Assembly: GCA_002383485.1 (NCBI GenBank)
Contig: DFYY01000006.1
Span: forward strand, 1 to 64,000
Reading direction: 5' to 3'
Source of the DNA: Bacteroidales bacterium UBA4070
GTDB taxonomy: Bacteria; Bacteroidota; Bacteroidia; Bacteroidales; VadinHA17
Length of the DNA stretch: 64,000 bases
The notes beneath the pieces are model-generated. The model was not told where the DNA came from. It saw nothing but the letters and a program-made list of their open reading frames with translations, and made no database searches. Positions 29,392 to 36,877 of this stretch are shown here, one piece after another. The position numbers were made by a program, and so were the translations under genes. The first letter of the stretch is position 1. Each line of letters opens with the position of its first letter.

Positions 29392-29772
29392 ATGAAAAGA
29401 TTTTTACCCGGAATTATTTTATCTTCAACTATTTGCTGCCTGCTGCTATTTTCACCGGGCAGTCTCTCCGGGCAGACAGCTGCCGGCAGTCCGGCATCAG
29501 GAAGAACATCCGTTACCGACTCACTGGCACACAATCTCTCTGAAAAAATAAAAATTTATCCGGTCCCCGCGAAGAGCGAACTGATAATTGACAACATTGA
29601 AGGGGTCACGATGATCGAGATACTTGATGTCACAGGCAACAAGCGGATTAACGAGGTATGCGGAAACCATTCACAGTTGATCATTGAGGTTTCGCAGTTA
29701 AAGAAGGGTTTCTACTTCATCCGGTTCATCTCACCCCGCGTCACCGTAATGAAAAGATTCATAAAGGAATAA
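29392..29772 (+). CDS. Small protein made almost only of a T9SS type A sorting domain
   Basis: A 126-residue protein with a signal peptide (~1-27), about 25 residues of linker, and then a type A T9SS C-terminal sorting domain (IYPVPAKSEL ... VMKRFIKE) filling the rest. It closely resembles the tail of the large surface protein at 49215. There is no passenger domain. It may be a relic of a larger exported protein, or a real small surface peptide. It has its own terminator at 29800. Confidence 0.8.
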   Translation: MKRFLPGIILSSTICCLLLFSPGSLSGQTAAGSPASGRTSVTDSLAHNLSEKIKIYPVPAKSELIIDNIEGVTMIEILDVTGNKRINEVCGNHSQLIIEVSQLKKGFYFIRFISPRVTVMKRFIKE

Positions 29773-29799
29773 CCGGCACGTTCTTTTTTTATACACTTG

Positions 29800-29828
29800 C
29801 CGCCCTGAATCTTCAGGGCGGTTTTTTT
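29800..29828 (+). terminator. Strong intrinsic terminator
   Basis: CCGCCCTGAA and TTCAGGGCGG form a perfect 10-base stem with a two-base loop, followed by seven T. Confidence 0.85.
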
Positions 29829-29833
29829 ATCCT

Positions 29834-29853
29834 GAATTCGCAAATCGCAAATC
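29834..29853. repeat. Short CGCAAATC repeat tract
   Basis: GAATTCGCAAATCGCAAATC, related to tracts at 49-79 and 59757-59786. It abuts the 3' end of the rsgA pseudogene. Confidence 0.45.
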
Positions 29854-29855
29854 AT

Positions 29856-30302
29856 CTATCTTTTCCCTCCGGTAATCTTATAGTAATTCTTCAGCATTTT
29901 GCCGAACTGTTTGTCTTTCCTGTGCTTCTCGGCGACAGTGGTGGTGAACCGTTCCTGCTCCTTCAGCATCTTTATTTAGTTCTCATAGGAATCCCTGTCT
30001 AGGGTACCATTTTCAACTGCCTCCAGGACCGCGCACCCGGTCTCATTTATATGAAGACAGTCCGGGAACCTGCATCCTGCCGCAAGATCATTTATATCAC
30101 TGAAGGTAGTGCTCAGTCCGCCTGCATCATCCGTCAGTCCCAGCTCTTTCATGCCCGGGGTGTCAATTATTATCCCTCCGTTATCCAGGACGAACAGCTC
30201 GCGGTGCTCGCGGATCACCCTGGCAACTACAGGCTGATCCTGGTGGTTTTCTCTGAGGTAAGACTTCAGATCTTCTGACAGGCCTAGATCTTCAAGAGTC
30301 AT
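29856..30302 (-). pseudogene. rsgA: Internally deleted ribosome-associated GTPase RsgA
   Basis: The N-terminal ~38 residues (MTLEDLGLSEDLKS ... REHRELFVL) match the OB-fold start of RsgA. The sequence then jumps straight to the G3 region DNGGIIIDTPGMKELG and the C-terminal zinc domain (CRFPDCLHINETGC). The rest of the OB fold, the P-loop (G1) and the NKxD (G4) regions, roughly 150-190 residues, are missing. A TAA at 29976-29978 also interrupts the frame before the usual basic tail, which continues in frame to a TAG at 29856. With no P-loop it cannot be a working GTPase; another copy may exist elsewhere. Confidence 0.85.
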
Positions 30303-30348
30303 TTAATTGGGGATTATCTTTAAAACAAAAGTAAATTTATCAGAAAAA

Positions 30349-30373
30349 AGAAGCCGCACATTGTGCAGCCTCT
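30349..30373 (-). terminator. Terminator after the YciI-like gene
   Basis: On the minus strand GAGGCTGCAC/GTGCGGCTTC pairs (with two GU pairs) and is followed by a T-rich run, downstream of the gene ending at 30524. Confidence 0.6.
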
Positions 30374-30523
30374 TTTTGTTTACCTGAAACCAACCAAAGG
30401 AGATTTTTGTCATCTCGTTATATAAAGACGGCCAAAGAGCCGGAAAGTTTACATTTTCCCGGATTTTTTTTCATATTGTCTGGCGGCTTATTATATAATG
30501 CTGTTTTACAGCGCTAAATGCAA

Positions 30524-30982
30524 TCAGGGTTGTCGTTTTTGAATCCTCTTATGGATCTCATTCAGCATTGATACTGCTGCCGAGCCGTACCACTGGTACA
30601 TTTCAGCGACAAAGATTCCGCTGGTTACGGTCGGGTCATCTTTCACCAGTTCCTCTGCCTCTTCAATGGTTCTGACATCAAACAGAAAGAGTCCGCGGTA
30701 TTGGCTTGTATTGTCGTAGAATGGACCCGCTGCAACCAGTTTCCCCTGTTCCGCCAGTCTGTCCATGTTTGAGAAATGCCCAGTAAAAAGACTGTCTCTC
30801 AACTCCTTGTCCTCAATCTTTGCCGGCCCGGTCTTCAGGATTACAAGGATGAAAGATTTCATCCCCCGTTCATCGGCCCCCAGATTCCTGGCAAGCGTTG
30901 AATCGTACCCGGGAATTTTCTCCTGTGCGGTAGCCAGGAGTGAGGCTGAAACCAATAGTATTGCAATCAGTATTCTTTTCAT
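30524..30982 (-). CDS. Exported YciI-like domain protein
   Basis: About 152 residues. The start MKRILIAILL (30982) opens a signal peptide ending at ATAQE; an ATG two codons upstream is less likely. The mature part (~45-135) resembles the YciI/YCII ferredoxin-like fold, with MKSFILVILKTGP, a central HFSNMDRLAEQGKL helix and a GIFVAEMYQW end. YciI proteins are usually cytoplasmic, so the signal peptide points to a periplasmic role. Function unknown. Confidence 0.78.
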   Translation of the reverse strand: MKRILIAILLVSASLLATAQEKIPGYDSTLARNLGADERGMKSFILVILKTGPAKIEDKELRDSLFTGHFSNMDRLAEQGKLVAAGPFYDNTSQYRGLFLFDVRTIEEAEELVKDDPTVTSGIFVAEMYQWYGSAAVSMLNEIHKRIQKRQP

Positions 30983-31069
30983 AGTCAAAACGATAATTGA
31001 ACCAGGAAAGTAACAAACAATAATATTTTAAGTTTTCCGGGATGGAAAAAGAGTCTTAAGAATTTGGAT

Positions 31070-31077
31070 TATATTTG
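31070..31077 (+). promoter_or_regulatory. -7 box TATATTTG of the tRNA-Ser gene
   Basis: Exact TAnnTTTG match 33 bases before the mature tRNA start. No good -33 match was seen. Confidence 0.5.
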
Positions 31078-31109
31078 CAGCCACCGTGTCCGCCGGGCAA
31101 GGCAAGTCC

Positions 31110-31196
31110 GGAGAGATGCCAGAGTGGTCGATTGGGGCGGTCTCGAAAACCGTTGTCCGGGCAACTGGACCGAGGGTTCGAATCCCTCTCTCTCCG
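31110..31196 (+). tRNA. tRNA-Ser (anticodon CGA)
   Basis: An 87-base type II tRNA. The acceptor stem is GGAGAGA/TCTCTCC. The anticodon stem is GCGGT/ACCGT with loop CTCGAAA, giving anticodon CGA at 31144-31146. There is a long variable arm, a T-stem GAGGG/CCCTC with loop TTCGAAT, and discriminator G. CCA is not encoded. The gene is complete, and the island begins immediately after its 3' end, so the 3' half is the likely integration site. Confidence 0.95.
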
Positions 31197-31232
31197 CAGA
31201 AAGGCTGCGACAGAAGTAGCCAAAAACAAGAC

Positions 31233-31267
31233 AAGCCCTACAAATTCAACAATTTGTGGGGCTTTTT
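31233..31267 (+). terminator. Terminator downstream of tRNA-Ser
   Basis: AAGCCC-ACAAATT and AATTTGT-GGGGCTT pair around CAAC and are followed by TTTTT. It ends transcription from the tRNA side before the integrase. Confidence 0.75.
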
Positions 31268-31333
31268 CGTTGCCAGGCGTCCGGTTGGAAAGCCATCAAA
31301 ATGCCATGATTTGACAGAGTTCTGTCGCTAATT

Positions 31334-31367
31334 CGTAACCTGCTTTTCAAAATCAAAACAGGTTACG
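31334..31367. repeat. Inverted repeat upstream of integrase
   Basis: CGTAACCTG (31334-31342) and CAGGTTACG (31359-31367) form a perfect 9-base inverted repeat between tRNA-Ser and the integrase gene. It could be a binding site for the integrase or an excision factor. Confidence 0.5.
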
Positions 31368-31380
31368 ATTTGTCCGAAAC

Positions 31381-31411
31381 TGGCAGTCTGTTGTCGCCCT
31401 TTGGCAGTCTG
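31381..31411. repeat. Direct repeats upstream of integrase
   Basis: TGGCAGTCTG occurs at 31381-31390 and 31402-31411, 21 bases apart (two helical turns). This is typical of integrase arm-type binding sites in conjugative-transposon attachment regions. Confidence 0.5.
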
Positions 31412-31440
31412 CATGTACTTAATATTTAACCAGTTGCAAG

Positions 31441-31448
31441 TAACTTTG
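31441..31448 (+). promoter_or_regulatory. -7 box TAACTTTG before the integrase
   Basis: Exact TAnnTTTG match 21 bases before the ATG at 31469. Confidence 0.45.
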
Positions 31449-31468
31449 CAGCATTAATAATTAGGTAT

Positions 31469-32928
31469 ATGAAAAGTACATTCAGCATCCTTTTCTATCT
31501 TAAAAGGAACGGTCAAAAAGCAAATGGCAGCATGCCGGTTATGGGACGGATTACCGTCAACGGACAAGCAGTGCAATTTAGCGCTAAAGTCGAAATCAAA
31601 CCCGATTACTGGAATGTTAAGGCGGGAAAGGCTATCGGCAAAGCAAACGGAGTGCAGGAAGCAAATACTATCATAGAAAGCATTAAAACCACAATGACCA
31701 AAATCTATCGTGATCTGCAGGAAAGGGAAACCAACGTTACCCCGGAACGAATCAAAAACGTTTTCTTCGGAATTGAAGTCAGGCATCAAATGTTGTTGGA
31801 ATTATTCAAACGCCACAACGAGGATGTCTTTAAACTAATAGGTATAGGTAAGTCTAAAGCAACCCACCAGAAGTATGAAGTAACCCGAAAGCATCTCACC
31901 AATTTCATTAAAGAAAAATATAATGTATCGGATATTTCCCTGAAAGAAATAAACAACATGTTTATTTCAGATTTCGAGGTGTATTTGCTTACTACAGCAG
32001 GGTGCAAGTCTAATACAACGGCGAAATTCATGCAGTTTTTCAAACGCATCATTATTATTGCTAAAAACAACGGATGGATTTATACCGACCCGTTCGCCAA
32101 TTACAAAATCCATATTGCCAGGGTTGACCGTGGATACCTTACACAGGAACAACTTGACGGGATAATCGGGAAGAAATTCGCTTTAAAACGCCTGGAATTG
32201 GTGCGGGACATCTTTGTTTTTTCCTGCTACACCGGATTAGCCTATATAGATGTGAAGAACCTACGGCAAAAGAATAGACGCACTTCGTTTGACGGTAACC
32301 TGTGGGTGATGCCAAGCGGCAGAAAACCGATGTGCAGTCCAACATCCCTTTACTGGACGTGGCTAAGCAGATACTGGAAAAGTATAAAGGTACATTACCC
32401 GATGAAAAGGTGCTTCCGATACTAAGCAATCAAAAGATGAACGCTTACCTGAAAGAGATTGGCGACCTTTGCGGGATTGAGCAAAACCTCACCTTCCATT
32501 TGGCTCGTCGTACCTTCGGGACAACGGTTACACTCGCAAAAGGCGTTCCTATCGAAACCGTTTCAAAGATGCTTAGCCACACGAATATCAAAACGACACA
32601 AATCTACGCCCGGATTACCAACAGCAAAATAGGTAACGATATGGCAGTCTTAGCAGGACAGTTGAAAGAAGCGAAAATTAAAAAACAAACACCCACTCAA
32701 TCTAAAATTGACATTCAATTCGATTGCTTGTCGTTGGACGAAAAAATGGCCTTATTCAACCTTCCTCAATCCTTGTCCTACGACAGTGAGCGGGAAAGTC
32801 GAATATCCTATATATGGCATGGCTTTCCCGAAGAAGAAAAATCATCCCTTTGGAGAAATGCATTTGAGAAGGATGAAATTTTGCCTTTCAGACCGAAAGT
32901 CGGTCGGCAATTAATTATAAATCAATAA
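31469..32928 (+). pseudogene. Tyrosine recombinase/integrase, frameshifted
   Basis: Island integrase of the Bacteroidota conjugative-transposon type. Frame 1 (31469-32425) gives an Arm-type N-terminus, a SAM-like core-binding domain (~100-200) and the start of the catalytic domain (CYTGLAYIDVKNL). The match then shifts to the frame read from about 32314, which continues KRQKTDVQSNIPLLDV and carries box II HLARRTF, the LSHTNIKTTQIYAR box with the catalytic tyrosine, and a long tail ending at 32928. One base appears lost near 32312, after GTGATG, where family members read a residue followed by KRQKTD. Box II keeps H and R but has R where H usually follows. Probably inactive unless frameshifting restores it or the base call is wrong. 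Confidence 0.87.
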
Positions 32929-32938
32929 ACTTAAACTT

Positions 32939-33439
32939 ATGGAATTACAAATCATTAAAGACAAAATCATCACCATCCAGGGACAGCAAGTTATCCTGGA
33001 TTGTGATGTTGCCGAGTTGTACGGCGTGGAAACTAAACGTATTAATGAGGCAGTTAGGAACAATCCTGAAAAGTTTCCTGATGGCTATATTATATCGCTT
33101 TCAAAGAGCGATAAAGATGAGGTGGTCGAAAATTTCGACCACCTTGCAAAGCTCAAGTTCTCACCTACATTAAACAAAGGGTTTTCCGAGAAGGGTTTGT
33201 ATATGATAGCAACCATCTTGAAATCTCCCATAGCTACGGAAACAACCATTGCCATAGTAGAAACGTTCGCTAAAGTGCGTGAACTCTCCCATACTATTGC
33301 CAGGATATCGGGAGAAACGGAAAAGGAACAGCAAAAGTCAATGATGCAGAAAAGCGGGGAACTGATTTCGGATATACTAACCGATGATTTCCAGACCATA
33401 GGTACTGAAACACCATCGAGTTTAACTTTTCGGTTTTGA
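32939..33439 (+). CDS. ORF6N (KilA-N-type) DNA-binding domain protein, C-terminus frameshifted
   Basis: A 166-residue protein. The ORF6N domain fills residues ~5-90 (IQGQQVILDCDVAELYGVET, then KGFSEKGLYMIATILKSP), followed by a helical region. Such proteins come from phages and mobile elements and probably bind DNA. The last nine residues (TPSSLTFRF) are unlike the family. In another frame the DNA reads TIEFNFSVLKVKHTVKRKPK to a TGA at 33490-33492, the usual basic end, so one A is probably missing near 33411. This is the second one-base loss in adjacent genes. Confidence 0.8.
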   Translation: MELQIIKDKIITIQGQQVILDCDVAELYGVETKRINEAVRNNPEKFPDGYIISLSKSDKDEVVENFDHLAKLKFSPTLNKGFSEKGLYMIATILKSPIATETTIAIVETFAKVRELSHTIARISGETEKEQQKSMMQKSGELISDILTDDFQTIGTETPSSLTFRF

Positions 33440-33491
33440 AAGTAAAACATACAGTCAAGAGAAAACCAAAGGGTGAAAGCCAGGAAACTTG

Positions 33492-33522
33492 AACTTGAGA
33501 AGCCAAATTGGCATCTCAAGTT
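33492..33522. terminator. Hairpin after the ORF6N gene
   Basis: AACTTGAGA and TCTCAAGTT form a 9-base stem, extended by GCCAA/TTGGC, at the restored end of the ORF6N frame. No T-run follows, so termination is uncertain. Confidence 0.35.
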
Positions 33523-33557
33523 GGGGGAATCGGAAGAAAGCTATGCAGTAAATCGAG

Positions 33558-33780
33558 ATCGAGTAGGAGGAAAATGAAATAGGTTTCCTCCTATTTCATT
33601 TTCCGACCTCTCACACCACCTTACGTACGGGTCTCGTATACGGCGGTTCCCTAAGATACAACTTTCACCTTCATGAAGTAGTCCGAGAAAAAGACGTAAC
33701 CGGCAAGGCGGAGACGCTCAGTGGTAATAGTAGTGTCGAGGATAAAACTGCCAGCAATGTGCCAATTGTAGTATAAAAAA
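33558..33780 (-). mobile_element. Group II intron 3' remnant (end of RT frame plus domains V-VI)
   Basis: On the minus strand, a reading frame ending ...GYVFFSDYFMKVKVVS (stop at 33651-33653) resembles the extreme C-terminus of an intron reverse transcriptase. Directly after it comes GAACCGCCGTATACG / CGTACG / GGTGGTGTGAGAGG, the domain V-like hairpin seen downstream of bacterial intron RTs. Next is a long domain VI-like stem (AAAATGAAATAGG/CCTATTTCATTTT) and the typical 3' end CTCCTACTCGAT near 33558. The rest of the RT and the 5' intron are missing; the IS256 element starts where the remnant ends. Non-functional. Confidence 0.65.
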
Positions 33781-35146
33781 GATTGTGTAAACACTCATAA
33801 GAGTAGAAGTAATGTGATAGTACCGCCCTGCGAAATAAAGCGCAGGCGTAGCCGGAGCGAAATGAAGCAGGGCGGTGCCTATCTTTGTAAAATCTTTAAA
33901 AACTTTTATTATGAGTGCAAACAAAGCAATTCCAAAGGACTTTTTTAAACAGTTCAAAAACAAGGAGGACTTTCATGGCTTCTTTAATGACCTTTTTAAA
34001 CAAGGGGTTGAAGAGATGTTACAGGCTGAATTAGAAGCCCACCTGGGCTATGAAAAATACAGCAAAAAAGGAAATGGTAGTGGTAATAGCCGCAATGGAT
34101 CCTTCAGTAAAACAGTCAAGACAGACAATCTTGGGGACATGGTTCTGAACATCCCCAGGGACAGGAACGGGGAGTTTGAGCCACAGCTCATCCCCAAAGG
34201 ACAACGCATGAGTGATAAGCTTGAGGAAGCTATTATAGGCATGTATAGCCGGGGAATGACTACCTCTGATATATCCGAACAGGTAAAAGAAATATACGGT
34301 GTGGACGTCAGCGAAGGCACAATATCCAATGTTACAAACCGCATCATCGAACATGTCAAAGAATGGCAAAACCGCCCATTAGAGAAGGTATATTTTACCG
34401 TTTGGATGGATGGGATTGTGCTGAAAGTGAGGCAAAACGGAAAATACATCAATAAGTGCATTTTCATTGTAATAGGGCTAAAAAATGATGGTTTAAAAGA
34501 AGTGCTCGGTATATGGATTGCAGAAAATGAATCTGCGGCATTTTGGCTAACCGTACTCACAGATCTAAAAGCCCGTGGCGTAGAGGATATACTCATTGCT
34601 TGTACCGATAACCTTACCGGATTTACCCAAGCCATAAAAGGAGTATTCCCGGATGCCGTAACACAACTCTGCATCATCCATCAAATAAGGAATAGCTGTA
34701 AATTTGTGGTCTGGAAAGACCGTAAAGAATTTTGTGCCGACCTGAAATGCATTTATGCTGCCACCAATGTAGAAATTGCCGAAAAAGCCCTGGTTGCCAT
34801 GGACTTAAAATGGGGCTCAAAATACAAATACGCTATACAGTCCTGGCAAAACAATTGGGAAAATCTAACCCAATATTTTAATTACCCCTTGGAAATCAGA
34901 AAGATAATATACACTACTAACACGATCGAAAACCTGAACCGAGGCATTAGAAAATACACAAAAACAAAAGTTCAATTTCCTGATGATAACGCTGTTCAAA
35001 AAGCTGTTTTTTTGGCTATTATGAACCTTGAAAAAAAGTGGAGCATGCCTATTCAAAACTGGGGAATTATTCTCCACCAATTTTTGACTATTTTTGAATC
35101 AAGATGTAAACTAAACTAAAAAGCGTTTTGATGTGTTTACACAAAG
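33781..35146 (+). mobile_element. IS256 family insertion sequence
   Basis: About 1.37 kb. The ends share TTGTGTAAACAC (33783-33794) and its reverse complement GTGTTTACACAA (35133-35144). A single transposase gene fills the element. Between the left end and the gene lies an inverted repeat, ACCGCCCTGC (33822-33831) and GCAGGGCGGT (33867-33876). No clear 8-9 base target duplication was found in the flanks (AGTATAAAAAA left, AGTAATTTATAC right), suggesting later rearrangement around it. Confidence 0.82.
33911..35119 (+). CDS. IS256 family transposase
   Basis: A 402-residue Mutator-type DDE transposase. The start MSANKAIPKDFF (33911) is preferred over an upstream ATG (33875) that lies within the leader inverted repeat. 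The catalytic triad is visible as VWMDGIVLKV (D), IACTDNLTGF (D) and TNTIENLNRG (E), with the cysteine/histidine motif CIIHQIRNS between the second D and the E. No stops or frameshifts, so the element may still be mobile. Confidence 0.93.
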   Translation: MSANKAIPKDFFKQFKNKEDFHGFFNDLFKQGVEEMLQAELEAHLGYEKYSKKGNGSGNSRNGSFSKTVKTDNLGDMVLNIPRDRNGEFEPQLIPKGQRMSDKLEEAIIGMYSRGMTTSDISEQVKEIYGVDVSEGTISNVTNRIIEHVKEWQNRPLEKVYFTVWMDGIVLKVRQNGKYINKCIFIVIGLKNDGLKEVLGIWIAENESAAFWLTVLTDLKARGVEDILIACTDNLTGFTQAIKGVFPDAVTQLCIIHQIRNSCKFVVWKDRKEFCADLKCIYAATNVEIAEKALVAMDLKWGSKYKYAIQSWQNNWENLTQYFNYPLEIRKIIYTTNTIENLNRGIRKYTKTKVQFPDDNAVQKAVFLAIMNLEKKWSMPIQNWGIILHQFLTIFESRCKLN

Positions 35147-35309
35147 TAATTTATACTCTCTTTTTCAACTCAATTTTCTGCATTACGAAAACAATTCCAC
35201 TAATTGTTGAGTAAATCCAGAAAATTAAAGAATTGTTTTTTCAAAATCACAGATTAATTCTGTTAAAATAGACTATATTGTAACTTGATTTGTCTATAAA
35301 GCAACTTAA

Positions 35310-35534
35310 ATGGAAAATAGTAGGAAACAGTATAACAGATTAAAAGCAGTACTGGCAGATAAGGGTAAAACAAATTTATGGCTTGCGGATCAATTAAATG
35401 TAAATAAAACAACTGTTTCCAAATGGTGTACCAACGATATCCAGCCAACAATGGAATCCTTATTTAGAATCGCTGACGTTTTGGATGCCGATGTTAGAGA
35501 ATTGCTTGTATCCAATAGAAAAAATAATAATTGA
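35310..35534 (+). CDS. XRE family helix-turn-helix regulator
   Basis: A 74-residue protein that is essentially one Cro/CI-type helix-turn-helix (~10-65): NLWLADQLNVNKTTVSKWCTN as the HTH core (21 residues, so given as positions ~22-42), then PTMESLFRIADVLD. It sits 44 bases before the nine-gene defence run, same strand, and is a plausible regulator of it. The 163 bases upstream, after the IS256, are AT-rich and should hold the promoter. Confidence 0.88.
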   Translation: MENSRKQYNRLKAVLADKGKTNLWLADQLNVNKTTVSKWCTNDIQPTMESLFRIADVLDADVRELLVSNRKNNN

Positions 35535-35578
35535 GTTTTCTATTAAAGAATAGTATCAAAAATTAAAGATATAATATA

Positions 35579-36877
35579 ATGACAGAGATAACACATGACC
35601 CTTCAGAATATATTAAGGGCATTTATTCTATACTAATTAATAGTAAAAAGAGAATTGGTTTCTTATTTGGAGCTGGAACATCCCAGGCAAAGAAAGATGG
35701 AATAAAATCTATTATAGTACCTGCGATTCATGAATTAACAAGAATAGTTGAAGAAGAAGTATTAAAAGAAAAGGATAAAGAGGATAAGCCGATTTATAAA
35801 GAGATAATTGATTCTCTTAAAGAAGATTTAAAAGGCAAATACAATATTGAAACAATGCTCTCAATTCTTGAGCAAAAACATTTAATAATTGGGAATAATA
35901 ATTTAAATGGTCTGAATAAGTCGGGTTTTGAAAATTTAATTTTACTTATTAAGACAATTATCAGAAAAAGAATGAGTGTTCATAGTGAAATAATTGATTG
36001 TGATACACAAGTTCAAACCGATTTTTCAAGATGGATAGGTAAAGCTGACAGAACATTTGGAATAGAAATCTTTACAACAAATTATGATTATTTATTTGAA
36101 ATAGGCTTAGAACATCATGAAATCGGATACTACGATGGATTTAGCGGTAGTTATAAACCCTTTTTTAATCCAGAATCTGTTGAAGATTTCAAATACTTGC
36201 CGTTTCAAACTAAATTGTGGAAAATTCATGGTTCTATAGGCTGGTATATTGATAAGAAAACAGAAAAAATAATTCGTGATAGTTCAAACAATGGGGAAAT
36301 ATTCATATTCCCTTCTGTATTTAAATACAAAGATTCACAAAAGCAACCATATATTAGTCTGCTTGACAGATTAACTAACTTTCTTAAACAAGACGATACT
36401 GTTTTGTTTACATGTGGTTACTCATTTAATGATGAACATATTAATGGTAGGATTTTGTCTGCTCTTAATGTAGATAAAAATGCTCATGTAATAGCACTTT
36501 ATTGGGATGAATACAAAAATGAAGGTTCAACAGAATTATCCTATTCCTTAAATAAAGAATCACATTTATATAAACTTGCCACATCAAACAGTAAACTTTC
36601 TGTATTAGGTTTTCGCTCAGCAATTATTGGTAGGCAATTAGGTAATTGGAAATTAAGAAAAGAACCTGATAAAGATGAAACACCAAATGTAAATTTTTAT
36701 TTTGATGAGGATCATCATACTGATAAATCTGATGAATTGAACAAAGAAGTATCAGTAAAATGGACTGGCGAAGGGAAATTCATATTACCCGATTTTACCA
36801 AACTCGTTGAATTCTTAAATTCAATGATTGTTGAAAACTCTTTAAGTAATGCTATAAGAAAAGATGGGATTAAGTAA
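35579..36877 (+). CDS. SIR2-like NADase, defence protein
   Basis: A 432-residue SIR2-superfamily protein. The nucleotide-binding start FLFGAGTSQAKKDG is at ~29, the FTTNYDYLFE asparagine motif at ~163 and KIHGSIGW with the catalytic histidine at ~217. SIR2 proteins in antiphage systems cleave NAD when infection is sensed. It overlaps the HerA gene by 14 bases. SIR2 plus HerA is a described antiphage pair in which the two proteins form one large complex, and both sizes here (432 and 596 residues) match that pair. No recognisable extra domain in its C-terminal ~130 residues. Confidence 0.88.
   Translation: MTEITHDPSEYIKGIYSILINSKKRIGFLFGAGTSQAKKDGIKSIIVPAIHELTRIVEEEVLKEKDKEDKPIYKEIIDSLKEDLKGKYNIETMLSILEQKHLIIGNNNLNGLNKSGFENLILLIKTIIRKRMSVHSEIIDCDTQVQTDFSRWIGKADRTFGIEIFTTNYDYLFEIGLEHHEIGYYDGFSGSYKPFFNPESVEDFKYLPFQTKLWKIHGSIGWYIDKKTEKIIRDSSNNGEIFIFPSVFKYKDSQKQPYISLLDRLTNFLKQDDTVLFTCGYSFNDEHINGRILSALNVDKNAHVIALYWDEYKNEGSTELSYSLNKESHLYKLATSNSKLSVLGFRSAIIGRQLGNWKLRKEPDKDETPNVNFYFDEDHHTDKSDELNKEVSVKWTGEGKFILPDFTKLVEFLNSMIVENSLSNAIRKDGIK

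Noticed and set aside
31453..31789. Minus-strand open frame opposite the integrase
   Set aside because: It mirrors the integrase coding strand and has no family features or start context; a shadow frame.
33718..33963. 81-codon minus-strand frame across the IS256 left end
   Set aside because: It crosses the IS boundary and is out of frame with the reverse-transcriptase remnant; no coding signal.
34048..34677. Long minus-strand frame (209 codons) inside the IS256 transposase
   Set aside because: The plus strand encodes a full transposase with its DDE residues; the antisense frame is low-complexity Ser/Phe-rich with no recognisable domain.
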